NCBI GenBank assembly: GCA_020636435.1
Contig: JACJXX010000001.1
Span: forward strand, 930,001 to 994,000
DNA: 64,000 nucleotides
Origin: Lewinellaceae bacterium
GTDB taxonomy: Bacteria; Bacteroidota; Bacteroidia; Chitinophagales; Saprospiraceae
Reading direction: 5' to 3'
Under the pieces are notes generated by a model. It did not search any database. It worked only from the letters and a program-made list of their open reading frames with translations, and was not told where the DNA came from. The position numbers and the translations under genes are program-made. Shown here piece by piece: positions 1 through 9,900 of the stretch (the stretch's first letter is position 1; each line of letters starts with the position of its first letter).

Positions 1-19
1 GGCGCCGGCACCTGGGGGT

Positions 20-110
20 GGTGAGCCGCCGACTATCACGATGTCGGCTGGCGACTCTCGCAGCCCTGCTTTGACGCTCGCCTGTCGACTATCCCGCAGC
101 CCCTTAAAGG
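20..110. repeat. REP-like palindromic repeat, one and a half units
   Basis: A full unit runs from about 42 to 95: a left arm TGTCGGCTGGCGACTC and a right arm GCTCGCCTGTCGAC about 20 bases later, which pair as an imperfect hairpin. The tail of a preceding unit (GCCGACTATCACGA) abuts it at 21-41, so two units are arranged head to tail. Related units lie at 6563-6620 and 49250-49307. The stretch up to 345 has no convincing gene. Confidence 0.75.
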
Positions 111-237
111 CTTAACCGGATGGCATCTTTGTGGCATTCTGTAAATCCGGCAAGAATACGAAAGGCAGCCAAACGGCTCCGACTGGGGCTTGTCTGCTGT
201 TATGCACAACCATTGATTCCTTGTAAAACCAATCCCA

Positions 238-339
238 GGGACTGTTCAAAGTTCTGTGTCCGAAGTTTAATGTACCCTGGAAAACTAATGGTTTCCAACG
301 CAACTTTGAACCTTAAACACAGAACATTGAACAGTCCCC
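238..339. repeat. Long inverted repeat downstream of the caspase-subtilase gene
   Basis: GGGACTGTTCAAAGTTCTGT at 238-257 and the complement of GGGACTGTTCAATGTTCTGT near 319-338 form arms of about 22 bases with one mismatch, separated by about 60 bases. It lies just past the stop codon (346-348) of the minus-strand protease gene, so it may form a 3' hairpin. No T-tract follows it, so a terminator function is only an inference. Confidence 0.65.
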
Positions 340-345
340 ACTCCA

Positions 346-3081
346 CTACCCTCCCCCCACCAGGGCCTTAAGCGCCGGCGAAGCCTTTTCCAGGCGCGCC
401 ACGATGGCCGCCGCTTTTTCCAAAGCTTCCTCCCCGCCTGTAGCGCCGGCGGCCAGGGCTTCCAGCAGTTCCTGCCCCTCGTCGTCGTCCAGCAGCAGGC
501 CTTCCAGTTCAACCGGCAAAGCCTCCAGCAGCGCCGGGCTAATAGCGTTGGCTGCTTTCTTGCTGCTGAAGAGCAACTTCAGGATCTCGAAGGCGCCGCC
601 CCAACTGCTGGCCGACGAGGGCGCTTTCATGGAGTCGTCAATTGTTGGAACCCCCAGCTTCAAAGCGTCCATGGCCCGCAGGATGCCGTTGCCGTAGTAC
701 TTTTCCGTTTGGCGGGCATCCTCGAAGGCCCCCTTGTAAGCCGATTGGAACAGGGCCTGGCGGACGGCTTCCGCCTGTTTCCAGGTGCCGTTGTACCCCA
801 GGCGGCGCAGTTCCTTTTTGTGCCGGATCAACCAAAGGGCGGCGGCGGCAGCGATCTGAGGCGTAGCGGAAGAGGTTCCTCCCCCACTCTTTTTGAAGGG
901 TTTCTGTTCATCCTTCACCATCCAGGGCACATTGGGGGTGTAAGCCGCCATGGCGTAGGGCATGGCATGTGCCGGGCCCCAGCAGCCCTCCATAGCGTTG
1001 AAATCAAAACTTTTCGCTCCCGGCGCATACTTGCGCTGAGCGGCGAAGTCATAAGGCAGTTGATTGGAACAGGCGCCACAGGCGGCAATCACCCTGGGAA
1101 AACGGGCTGGATAGATCATCCTTTTGGGGCCGATGCGCGCCGGGCCCTTGCGAATGTAATTGCCGGCGGCGGTGACGATTGCCATTCCCCGCTCATAAGC
1201 CTGGTCGACCAGGCGGGCCATCCGGCGGCTGGGCTTGCCGCCCATAGACATGCTCAACACCTCGCAGCCCAGGTCCATGGCATACTCCAGCGCATCGCAG
1301 AAATTGTCGGAGTCGAAGATGATCACCGAATCGCTGATCCGCATGGGCACGATCTCGGCAAAGGGGGCGCCGCCGATGAAGCCCACATCTTCCCCATTGG
1401 TGAATTCGGGTTCGACGCCCCAGCCGGCCAGCAAGCCCAGGGTGCCTGTGCCGTGTCCCTGATTGTCCAGCGTTATGGACAGCAGCTTGAGGTTTTCCGG
1501 CAGGTCGGCTACTTCCCGGTTGTGCTGCCATTCCCAGGAGAGCAGGGAGCGCGCCAAATCCTTGCGGATGTTGGGGTTATTGGCAAAAGCAGGGTGGCCC
1601 GGCCAGTATCCCGTGTCCAGGTGAGCGAGCAGTACCCGCTCTTTGATGCTGGCGCCTTGAAGCCCTTTCCATACCTCGGCGCGCGCCGAGGCCAACTGGG
1701 AGTGTTCGTCATCGAGATGCCAAACCGGCGAAACGTCTTCGCCGATGCTGGCCGGCGGCCAAAAAGGCAGAAAATCAAAAGACTCCCCTGCGTCTTTAGC
1801 CCCGGTAATTTCATCCGCCACGGGATAATTGGGGCTCCACACGGGCTCGGCCTCCAGTTCGATGCCGTACAACGCTCCCCGTTTCAGGATGTCGTGAGCC
1901 ACTTCCCAGGCGGAGTGGAAGGCGCCGCTCTCCACGTCCACCAGGCAGCGCCGGGCGGGAAATTCGCCCTTAAAATGCAGGTGGCGGGTAGCCGGCGGGC
2001 AAAGCTTGAGCAAAAGTTCCCGGGCAAGCCCGGCGGTTTTCATTTCCACGGCTACCCGCCAGACACCAGATGTGGCTGCCTCTTCCGCCAACGGCCCGGA
2101 TGGTTGAGCAACAGCAACCTGCGCATCAGGCTCGTCCGGTGGAGCAGGGCTTTCATGCCGCGCTGCTATGCTTTCGGAGGGTTTCACTTCCACCAGGAAG
2201 GGTGAAGACTGCTCAAAGGCAGGAATCAATGGGCCGTAGGAGAAATAATTCGGAGAAGGATACGAAAAGGGCTTTTTGAGCCGGTTGAAAAACTCCAGGG
2301 CAGAGAGATCCTGCCAGCCTCCTTCCCGGATGATGTTTTTCAGGACCATGGTAAAGCGGCCGTTCTTCATGCCGTCGAAGGCGATCTGGTTGTCCTGGCA
2401 GGCGGCGAAGAGCTTGACCGAGGCCCGAACCTCTTTCCTGGGCTGGATATGGGCAAACTTCTCCTGTACGGGCTTATATGCCTTTTCCCAATGGGCGGTA
2501 TATACTTTGGTTGCCTGTGTCCTGGGCATTTTTTTCGAGCGGTAGCCGTATTTTTTCATCAGTTGCTCGACCTCCCGTTCCAGTTCTTCTTCCTGGCGGG
2601 CGGCGATGGAGGGATCGTCGTTTTTTAGGCCCGGCGCCACGCGGGTGACGGTGCCGCTGTGGCAACTATCGGAGACCACCAGAATGCGCACTCCCTCCCT
2701 AAACTGCAAAAAAGCCTCGTAGAGTTCGTCGTCGATCAACTGCCGGTCGTACAGGCACCAGGTCTCGTCTTCGGCCTCGTCGCCTTTTTTCTTCATGAAA
2801 AAGGGATCTTCCACCGTGCCTCCGTGGCCAGAGTAGGTCAGGAGAAAAAGCCCGCCCGGCTGCAGCAGCCGGGCATAGCGGCCCAGCGCTTCCAGCACCT
2901 TGCCCGCCGTCGCCTGTTCATCAGCGATCAGCTCGGTGTGGTCGAAGCGGAAGATTTTTTCTGCCAGTTTTTGCATGTCCTGAGCATCGTTGACCGCGCT
3001 GCGCAGTTCTTCCAGGCCGAGATAATGGTTTTGGTCGACCCGGTTGAGGCCGATGTGAAGGGAATATCCTTGAGAGGGCAT
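346..3081 (-). CDS. Caspase-like (C14) and subtilisin-like (S8) dual protease fusion
   Basis: A 911-residue protein joins two protease folds. The N-terminal caspase/metacaspase-like domain (about residues 5-260) has its catalytic His in YSGHGG (His86) and Cys in SDSCHSG (Cys140). After a Pro/Ala-rich linker, a subtilase domain (about 480-800) carries the complete triad: Asp489 in HLDTG, His543 in GHGTGT, Ser737 in GTSSATP, plus the oxyanion Asn641 in AAGN. The C-terminal ~80 residues are Ala/Leu/Glu-rich and helical. No signal peptide is visible from the chosen start, which suggests a cytoplasmic protein. The frame stays open to 3198, but that extension translates a TTTAGG microsatellite and overlaps the divergent gene, so the ATG at 3081, next to the caspase domain, is preferred. 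Both active sites look intact. Substrate and role are unknown; a proteolytic cascade or programmed-death role is inference. Confidence 0.88.
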   Translation of the reverse strand: MPSQGYSLHIGLNRVDQNHYLGLEELRSAVNDAQDMQKLAEKIFRFDHTELIADEQATAGKVLEALGRYARLLQPGGLFLLTYSGHGGTVEDPFFMKKKGDEAEDETWCLYDRQLIDDELYEAFLQFREGVRILVVSDSCHSGTVTRVAPGLKNDDPSIAARQEEELEREVEQLMKKYGYRSKKMPRTQATKVYTAHWEKAYKPVQEKFAHIQPRKEVRASVKLFAACQDNQIAFDGMKNGRFTMVLKNIIREGGWQDLSALEFFNRLKKPFSYPSPNYFSYGPLIPAFEQSSPFLVEVKPSESIAARHESPAPPDEPDAQVAVAQPSGPLAEEAATSGVWRVAVEMKTAGLARELLLKLCPPATRHLHFKGEFPARRCLVDVESGAFHSAWEVAHDILKRGALYGIELEAEPVWSPNYPVADEITGAKDAGESFDFLPFWPPASIGEDVSPVWHLDDEHSQLASARAEVWKGLQGASIKERVLLAHLDTGYWPGHPAFANNPNIRKDLARSLLSWEWQHNREVADLPENLKLLSITLDNQGHGTGTLGLLAGWGVEPEFTNGEDVGFIGGAPFAEIVPMRISDSVIIFDSDNFCDALEYAMDLGCEVLSMSMGGKPSRRMARLVDQAYERGMAIVTAAGNYIRKGPARIGPKRMIYPARFPRVIAACGACSNQLPYDFAAQRKYAPGAKSFDFNAMEGCWGPAHAMPYAMAAYTPNVPWMVKDEQKPFKKSGGGTSSATPQIAAAAALWLIRHKKELRRLGYNGTWKQAEAVRQALFQSAYKGAFEDARQTEKYYGNGILRAMDALKLGVPTIDDSMKAPSSASSWGGAFEILKLLFSSKKAANAISPALLEALPVELEGLLLDDDEGQELLEALAAGATGGEEALEKAAAIVARLEKASPALKALVGGG

Positions 3082-3110
3082 AGGGTTTAGGTTTAGGTTT
3101 AGGTTTAGGG
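3081..3110. repeat. TTTAGG microsatellite in the 5' region of the protease gene
   Basis: Four tandem copies of the hexamer TTTAGG sit directly before the chosen start codon of the caspase-subtilase gene, in the 129-bp divergent intergenic space. Similar TTTAGG or TTTAGGG fragments occur just upstream of minus-strand starts near 32330, 43245 and 59172. Copy-number change could alter spacing to the start, but no ribosome binding site can be assigned. Confidence 0.7.
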
Positions 3111-3210
3111 AGTAAATAAGGGCAAAGATAAGCTTTTGATTGTCTTCTAAATGGAGATTTATTCTATCTTGTGAATTCAACTGAAATTGATAAGACACCT
3201 ACATAATGTT

Positions 3211-3699
3211 ATGAAGCAGCTATTACTTACTACTCTACTAGCTCTAGTATTGTTCCCCTCCATCAACTTCAGTCAGCGTTTGGAAAGCGTTCTGGTCAAT
3301 GCGGCGGAAACCCCAACAACAGATGCCAACGGCGTGCTGCTAACCTGGACCCTGGGCGAACTCATGGTGGAATATTATGACAACGGGCCTGTCCTGGACC
3401 AGGGGTATTTACAATGCCGGAACCTGCTTACTGCAATCCATGAGCCAGGCGGAGCGGGCGATTTAGCCTGGAACCTTTCCATTTGGCCGAATCCGGCAGG
3501 TGCTCAGCGCCTGAATGTACAATCCACCGCCCATCTTGAGATCACTCTTTTCGACAGCCTGGGCCGGGCCCTGAAGCGCGCCCGCTGTTCGAATGAAACC
3601 ATCCGCATGGATCTTTCTCCCTGGCCGTCCGGCAGCTATTGGCTACACGCCATGGACAAGGATGGCCATAGCCGGGTTTATCAAATCCAGAAATTATAA
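3211..3699 (+). CDS. Small secreted protein with T9SS type A sorting domain
   Basis: A 162-residue protein. The start at 3211 gives a clean signal peptide (MKQLLLTTLLALVLFPSINF then SQ). The middle part (about 22-80, with WTLGELMVEYY) is a short beta-rich segment found in many small Bacteroidota T9SS cargo proteins. The last ~80 residues match the T9SS type A C-terminal domain: IWPNPAG near residue 93, then LFDSLGR and a terminal beta strand ending YQIQKL. The product is expected to be exported and anchored on or released from the cell surface. No enzyme domain is visible. It is transcribed divergently from the caspase-subtilase gene. Confidence 0.8.
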   Translation: MKQLLLTTLLALVLFPSINFSQRLESVLVNAAETPTTDANGVLLTWTLGELMVEYYDNGPVLDQGYLQCRNLLTAIHEPGGAGDLAWNLSIWPNPAGAQRLNVQSTAHLEITLFDSLGRALKRARCSNETIRMDLSPWPSGSYWLHAMDKDGHSRVYQIQKL

Positions 3700-3797
3700 T
3701 TGCTATCGACAGGACGGATTCCTTTGGATATGGCTTATTTTATAGGCCTCGCCAGCATCCGGTTTCCTCTTCTTTAAATACAAATTCTAACCCTATT

Positions 3798-6557
3798 ATG
3801 AAAAAGCTAATTCTACATTTCATTTTTCTCGCTGTTCTAAATATACCGTCCTTTGCGCAACCCCAGGCATTCAAATATTCTGCCCTGGCCATCGGCGCCG
3901 ACGGGCAGCCAATTACTGCGGATATCTGCGTGCGGTTCACCCTGCATGAAGACAGCGAAAATGGCACCGTCCGCTATGTCGAAATCCATCAGGCCAACCC
4001 CGGCGAACAGGGAAAATTCAACCTGGATGTAGGACGGGGCACGCCGTCCTCCAGTTTTGGCCCTTTTACCAGCCTTGACTGGGCCAACCACCAGTATTGG
4101 ATGCGGGTAGCCTTGTCCTTCGATTGCATCGATTTCACCACCCAGGGCGTCAGCCAACTGCTGTCCGTCCCCTATGCATTATACGCCGCCAAGTCCGGCT
4201 CCGCCGAAAATGACAGTGATACAGACGCCACCAATGAACTTCAGGAGCTCTATCTGAACGGGACAACCATTGGGCTGTCGCAAGGCGGCGGAGAAATCAC
4301 CCTGCCTCAGGATAGCGATGCCCAAACCTTATCCTTAACCGGCAGGCAACTGTCGATCTCAAATGGGAACACCATCAACCTGCCTGCGGAGGCAGATGCG
4401 GACCCGAGCAATGAGCTCCAGAATCTTTCCCTCAACGGCAACGTTCTTTTCTTGTCCCAGGGAGGAGGGGCGATCTCCCTGCCCCTGAACACCGATTCTC
4501 AATCCCTTTCCATAGCCGGCAACCAACTGACGATCTCAGGCGGAAACACCATCACCCTGCCTGCCGATGAAGACGGGGACCCAGCCAACGAAATACAGGA
4601 AATTTCCATCGACGGCAATACCATCCACCTATCGCAAAATGGCGGCTCGGTTGCGCTTCCTCCAGAACAAGATGGAGACCCCGACAATGAAATCCAGGAA
4701 CTGGTCATCAATGGAAATACCATTACCTTGTCGCGAAATGGCGGCTCGATTACCCTGCCTGCCGGTACCGACTCCCAGTCCCTTTCCCTGAACGGCAACC
4801 AACTGACCATCTCCGGCGGCAATACCATCGCGCTGCCTGCTGACGCGGATGGAGACCCCGACAATGAAATCCAGGAACTTTCCATCGATGGCAATACCAT
4901 CCACCTGTCGCAAGATGGCGGCTCGATCACCCTGCCGGTTGGCACCGACTCTCAGGCCCTTTCCATTGACGGCGATCAACTGACCATCTCCGGGGGAAAC
5001 ACCATCACCCTGCCCGCTGACGCGGATGGGGACCCTTCTAATGAAATACAGGAACTTTCCATCGATGGCAATACCATCCTCTTATCGCAGGATGGCGGCT
5101 CGATCACCCTGCCGGTTGGCACCGACTCTCAGGCCCTTTCCATTGACGGGGACCAACTGACCATCTCCGGAGGGAATACCATTACCCTGCCCGCTGAAGA
5201 AGACGGAGATCCCGCCAACGAAATACAGGAATTATCCATCGATGGCAATACCATCCATCTGTCGCAAGATGGCGGCTCGGTAACGCTGCCGGCTAGCGTT
5301 GCCGAAGTCATTGGCGGCCAAGGCATCAGCACGACTTCCTCCGGCGGATCAACCACCGTAAACGCCGAAAATACCGCCCCCATCTGGAATGCGGGCCAAT
5401 TGCAGGGGCATGACATCAGCGATGCATTTCCCGCTAGCCCCCGCGTACTGGTCTACGACCCGGCCCAGGGGAACGGGGAATTTGGATATTCCTCAGCGGA
5501 TAGCGACATTTCGGTAGAAGCAAATAAAGTGCTAAAGGTGTCCAGGATACAAAACCTGCCGATAGACTTCTCCGGTGGATTACAGCCGGGCATGGTGCTC
5601 ACTTGTATTGATGATGGCGGCTCGCTCCAGTTGGAAGGCAAAATACCGGTAGACGGGTTGACGCTTCCCTACAGTAAAAATGTGAACCTCGACGTCCCCA
5701 TGTTCTCCGTCACCAATAACAACATCATTACCCCGGACCTCATTGGCATGCAGGTAGACAACAGAGGAAGGTACGGCATAAAAGGCATTTCCAGAGAAGG
5801 GCAGAGCAACTTCAACTCCAATTTAAGCGCGTTCGACAATAGCTCCTTCACCTATCCTGCCGCTGTTTTCGGAGAACACATCAACTCTTCCGAAGCAGGA
5901 GTAGGCGTTTTTGGCAAAGCGGTATCTTCATTTGACAGCGAGGGGATAGGCGGGCTGTTTATGGGAAAACACAGCGGCGTGCTGGCCGTGGCCTACGATG
6001 GCGGGTTGGCGGCGGTGGTCGGATACGGTGCCGGCACCAGAGCCGGATATTTTCGCGGCGACGTCCGCATGACGGATAACCTGCAAATCGACGACAACCT
6101 CGACGTCCTGGGAAGCGTAAACTCCAACGTCAAAAACTTCAAGATCGACCATCCTCAGGACCCGGCCAACAAATACCTTTACCACACCAGCGTGGAAAGC
6201 CCCGATATGAAGAACATCTACGACGGCCTGGCCACCACCGATACCGACGGGTACGCCACCGTAGAACTGCCGCCTTACTTCGATGCGCTGAACAAAGACT
6301 GCCGCTACCAGTTGACCTGCATCGGGGAGTTTGCCCAGGCCATTATTGCCAAAAAGGTGGAAAACAACCGCTTTGTCATTCGCACCGACAAGCCCCATGT
6401 CGAAGTCAGCTGGCAGGTGACCGGCATCCGCAAGGACCCCTACGCCGAAGCCTACCGCACCGTCCCGGAGGTGGAAAAGCCGGCGGATGAAAAGGGCACG
6501 TACCTGCAGCCGGAGCTGTATGGGCAGCCGGAGGGGAAGCGATTGGGGGGGGAGTAG
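3798..6557 (+). CDS. Large repeat-rich secreted surface protein with tail-fibre-like C-terminus
   Basis: A 919-residue secreted protein: signal peptide (MKKLILHFIFLAVLNIPSFA), a beta-sandwich N-terminal region (about 20-135), then tandem beta repeats (about 140-500) built on LSIDGNTIHLSQDGGSITLP, LTISGGNTITLP and DADGDPDNEIQE, with a 59-residue period. Residues 500-770 are Gly/Ser-rich and resemble phage tail-fibre or trimeric adhesin stalks. The last ~130 residues (FKIDHPQDPANKYLYH, ESPDMKNIYDG, VSWQVTGIRKDPYA) belong to a C-terminal module seen in many large bacterial surface proteins. No T9SS sorting domain is recognisable. Likely an adhesin or fibre; the ligand is unknown. Confidence 0.8.
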   Translation: MKKLILHFIFLAVLNIPSFAQPQAFKYSALAIGADGQPITADICVRFTLHEDSENGTVRYVEIHQANPGEQGKFNLDVGRGTPSSSFGPFTSLDWANHQYWMRVALSFDCIDFTTQGVSQLLSVPYALYAAKSGSAENDSDTDATNELQELYLNGTTIGLSQGGGEITLPQDSDAQTLSLTGRQLSISNGNTINLPAEADADPSNELQNLSLNGNVLFLSQGGGAISLPLNTDSQSLSIAGNQLTISGGNTITLPADEDGDPANEIQEISIDGNTIHLSQNGGSVALPPEQDGDPDNEIQELVINGNTITLSRNGGSITLPAGTDSQSLSLNGNQLTISGGNTIALPADADGDPDNEIQELSIDGNTIHLSQDGGSITLPVGTDSQALSIDGDQLTISGGNTITLPADADGDPSNEIQELSIDGNTILLSQDGGSITLPVGTDSQALSIDGDQLTISGGNTITLPAEEDGDPANEIQELSIDGNTIHLSQDGGSVTLPASVAEVIGGQGISTTSSGGSTTVNAENTAPIWNAGQLQGHDISDAFPASPRVLVYDPAQGNGEFGYSSADSDISVEANKVLKVSRIQNLPIDFSGGLQPGMVLTCIDDGGSLQLEGKIPVDGLTLPYSKNVNLDVPMFSVTNNNIITPDLIGMQVDNRGRYGIKGISREGQSNFNSNLSAFDNSSFTYPAAVFGEHINSSEAGVGVFGKAVSSFDSEGIGGLFMGKHSGVLAVAYDGGLAAVVGYGAGTRAGYFRGDVRMTDNLQIDDNLDVLGSVNSNVKNFKIDHPQDPANKYLYHTSVESPDMKNIYDGLATTDTDGYATVELPPYFDALNKDCRYQLTCIGEFAQAIIAKKVENNRFVIRTDKPHVEVSWQVTGIRKDPYAEAYRTVPEVEKPADEKGTYLQPELYGQPEGKRLGGE
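4220..5293 (+). repeat. Intragenic tandem repeats, 177-bp period
   Basis: Within the surface protein gene, segments encoding NEIQELSIDGNT recur every 177 bases in the best conserved part (about 4863, 5040 and 5217), with more diverged copies upstream. The last copies are nearly identical at DNA level, which points to recent duplication or gene conversion and potential for length variation. Confidence 0.8.
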
Positions 6558-6562
6558 GGTGC

Positions 6563-6620
6563 TGTCGGCTGGCGACTCCCGTAGGTCACCGCTTTGAAGC
6601 TCGCCTGCCGACTATCACGA
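6563..6620. repeat. REP-like palindromic repeat, second locus
   Basis: The left arm TGTCGGCTGGCGACTCCC and the right arm GCTCGCCTGCCGAC repeat the unit at 42-95. It begins 6 bases after the stop codon of the repeat-rich surface protein. The rest of the gap to 6963 shows no convincing gene; a short open frame at 6594-6917 starts inside the repeat. Confidence 0.75.
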
Positions 6621-6963
6621 AGCCCCTGCAAGCTTAACCCGGAAAATTCAGCAAGAATTTTCCAGGACAAAGTAATAGAAGAATGGAACCCATCTGCTTG
6701 CCAGTGCGATTTGGTATCGGCCTGCCGGGCAGACAAGAATTTGCGCGAATTGGGGTCATCCTGGCCTCCTCCGCCCGACGAAGCGGACTACGGGCCGGCG
6801 GAGCCGGAGTGCCCTCAACTTTGGACAGCTCTAGCTTTTAGAGAAGAGCAAATCAATCGAATGATAAAGAATTTAAAGATGAAGGCTTCGGAGAAGACAT
6901 GTTTGGGGAAGAAATAGGATCACAGTAAACACCAAACAGGATTACCTCGTCTGGAGCAACTCC

Positions 6964-9900
6964 TCACTCCTTTCCCCTCACCACCAGCAAGCGGCCCGTT
7001 GCCATATATACCTCCGAAATGACGCGGTAAACATAGGCGCCGGCTGGCAGGCTTAGCCCTTCCAGGGCCGAATGCCCCTGTCTGCGCCCTTCCCACACCA
7101 CTTTCCCCGACGCGTCGATCAGTTCGAAAGTATAATAGCCGGGAATCTGCGTGGCCAATTGTAAGGGTTGCCCGCTGTGTACCGGGTTGGGATACAACAC
7201 AAATTCCTGGGGCAACAAGGCACTCTGGCCCCCCACCAACTCCCCCTGCTGCAAGATGAGTTGGCCGGAACCCGGCAGAGCGTTATCCGGCCCGAAGGCC
7301 AGGGCACCATCCGTTTCGCCGGGGAGGGCCAGCACGGCCTGGGAGAGGGGCGCGCTCCAGCTGTCGCCCCCGGCATTGTCATCGCGGTGGTGGAGGCTGA
7401 AGATATCGGGCTGAGCCGCCGCTGCCGCCGGGATGGGCAGGCCGCCCAGGGATAGCCCCTGCAACGGGCCCAAGCCGGTATTCGAACCGTAGCTGTTGAT
7501 GATCCAGTAGCCGGCTTCTGGCAGCACCTCCTCGCCGGGGCGCACGTCCGGAGGCACGCGGAGGCGGCTTACCACCACCGGGCCATCGGGAACAGTCGCA
7601 TTGGAAGCGAAAGACAGGCTCAGGCCCGTACCGCCAAAAGCATAAGTACCCAGGGTTTGCACCAGCTGTTGCACGCTGGTGCCGCTGCCCACCGGTGCGG
7701 TAGACAATGTGCGTCCGGCATTACCTGCCAGCGCTGCATGCCGCCCCTCCAGCTTGTCCAAGGCCAGTCCCTGTGGCTCATTGAACTGATAGTAAGCAAG
7801 TAACCCCGGTTCTTCTTCCGGCCAGCTGGTAAGGTGGCGCCGCAGGCGGATCTCCTCGGTTGTCAATGCCCGCCCATAAACCCTCACCTCATCGATCGTC
7901 CCTTTGAAGTTGCGGCTGTCCCAGTCGCGGTAACGGCCCAGTAGGGTTGCTACCTCCCGGAAGTCCACCTCCGGCACATTAAACGCATGGGCCGCGCTGC
8001 GGCCGTTGAGGTAAAGCGTTATGCCCTCCGGGCGCACCACCATGGCTACGTACGACCATTCATTGGCGGGGACGGTCAGGCCGCTGCTCCACCACCAGGC
8101 GCCATCCGGCCAGTGGTAACCCAGCTCCATATTGGGCCGAAAGTTGAAGCCCGCCGCCGGGCCGCCGCTGCTCATGACAATGCCGGCATATTCGGGCTGA
8201 ACGCCTTCCGGCCGCACCCAGGCGGCAATGGTCAGTTCATTGCCCGCCAGGGGCAGGCCATCTATGGTGGCATAGTCGCCCACGCTTTGCAGGTTCAGCG
8301 CCAGCCCGGGAATGGTATCCACCTGGCAGGCCCGGACCGATACCATATCTGGAATGGTTTTGCTGCTGCTTTGCCCCAGCCCGTCGGTGACGGTAAGGGT
8401 GACGGCATATTGCCCTCCCACGCCGAAAACCACTTTGGGGTTGCGTACTTCATAAGCGCTCACATAATCGGGTTCGGGCGAGAAGCTCCACTGCCAGCTG
8501 GCGCCCTCGTGGTTCAGGATAGAATAATCGTCGAAGTAAAAAGTGTCGCGCAGGCAGCCGGAAGCCAGCTTGTCCACAGTGGGCTGAGCGAGAGGGCGGG
8601 ATGGGGCAGCAAAAGGAACCTGCCAGGCGCCGTGGCTATAGGTGCCCATCCGCAGTTTGCCTTCGCGGTAATAGGGGCGGAAGATATTGGCCTGAGTGCG
8701 CAGGGGCAGGCCCTCGTTGTAGAGCTGCCAGCCGGCCATGCTGTTGTCGCGGTAGAAAACAGCTTTGTCGGTGCCCAGGTAAACGGCTCCGTCCGTCCCG
8801 CCCTGGTAAAAGATAGCCTGTACGCGATGGCCGTCCAGGGTGGGCGTGGTTTGGTTTACCCAGCTCTGCCCGCCGTCCAGGGTACGGAATACCTTGGCGC
8901 CGTCATTGTCCTGGTGAGCAAAAGCCACCCACAGTTCATCTTCATCCTCCGGGTTGAGGGCCATAACGCCTGCCCGCTGAGAGCCGGCTCCCGAAGGGAA
9001 GGCCCTCTGTTGCCAGTTCTGCCCGCCATCTTCAGTCCTATGCAAAACCGCACCGTAAAAGGAGGTGCGCTGGTAGGCGTACATCACCTGAGGATTGGCG
9101 CGCGATATTTCAAAGTGCATCAAGGGCCGCTCCGGATCGGTGCCGAAGGCCCTGAGCAACTCGAAAGCCTGCCCGCCGTTTTCCGATTTCCACAGCTCGT
9201 GATCCCGCCCGACGAAGATGTGATGGTAACAATAGGGCGCAAACTCCAACTCACTGGAGTGCGCGGCAAAGTAAGATTCTGAGGGATACAGCTGCAACCG
9301 GGGCAACCCCAGTGCCTCCCCCGAAAGCTCTTGGGGAATGAGTTGGGAGGCGATATCTGAAAAATAAGCCACTCCCCTACCCCCCGGATTGACATATCCG
9401 GTTGGCGCTTCTGCTCCGCCCAGGCGCAGTGCCTGTCCAGCATGGAAGGTGGGTCGGATAGCCGTATTGCCATTGTGGTAGCGGCCGCCTACGATCAGGT
9501 CTTCATTCCAGGCACTGCCGAACCCCCAGAATTCGGAAGCCGTAATGCCCCGCTTGCGGGATTCGACGGAAGCAAATTCATCGGCTGTAAAGTCAAGCCC
9601 GCCGTCGGTGGCCAGCCAGATGCCGTCCGGCCCGGCCGTCAGCTCCTGCATGTCAGGATGAATCCAGGTGTTGCCCTGGTAACCTCCAATGACATTGAAA
9701 GCAGCCCCGCCGTTGGTAGACTTGAACAGGCTGACACCACCAATATAAACGATATTTGTTCCGAAAGGCGAGATGGCCAGCACATAATCGTAGAACCCCT
9801 GGTAGGGGCCGCCGCCGCCCTCGTTCTTCATCACGTTCTTATGGGTGGAAGGGCCGCCGCTGTATTCGTAGGGGCCGCCAACATGAGGGCCGAGGAGCGC

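Noticed and set aside
709..2205. Long plus-strand open frame opposite the caspase-subtilase gene
   Set aside because: It is antisense to a protein with two complete protease active sites, has no recognisable domain, and reflects GC-rich codon structure.
3081..3110. Telomere-like TTTAGG repeat as a sign of a linear replicon end
   Set aside because: Only four copies lie internally between two ordinary genes; it is a short microsatellite.
3081..3198. Upstream extension of the caspase-subtilase gene to 3198
   Set aside because: The extra residues are translated from a microsatellite and overlap the divergent gene's leader.
6594..6917. 107-codon plus-strand frame after the surface protein gene
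   Set aside because: It begins inside a REP-like repeat, and its sequence has no domain or signal; likely a chance frame.
7987..9282. Plus-strand open frame opposite the giant T9SS protein
   Set aside because: The minus-strand product has many BNR motifs and a sorting domain; the antisense frame matches nothing.
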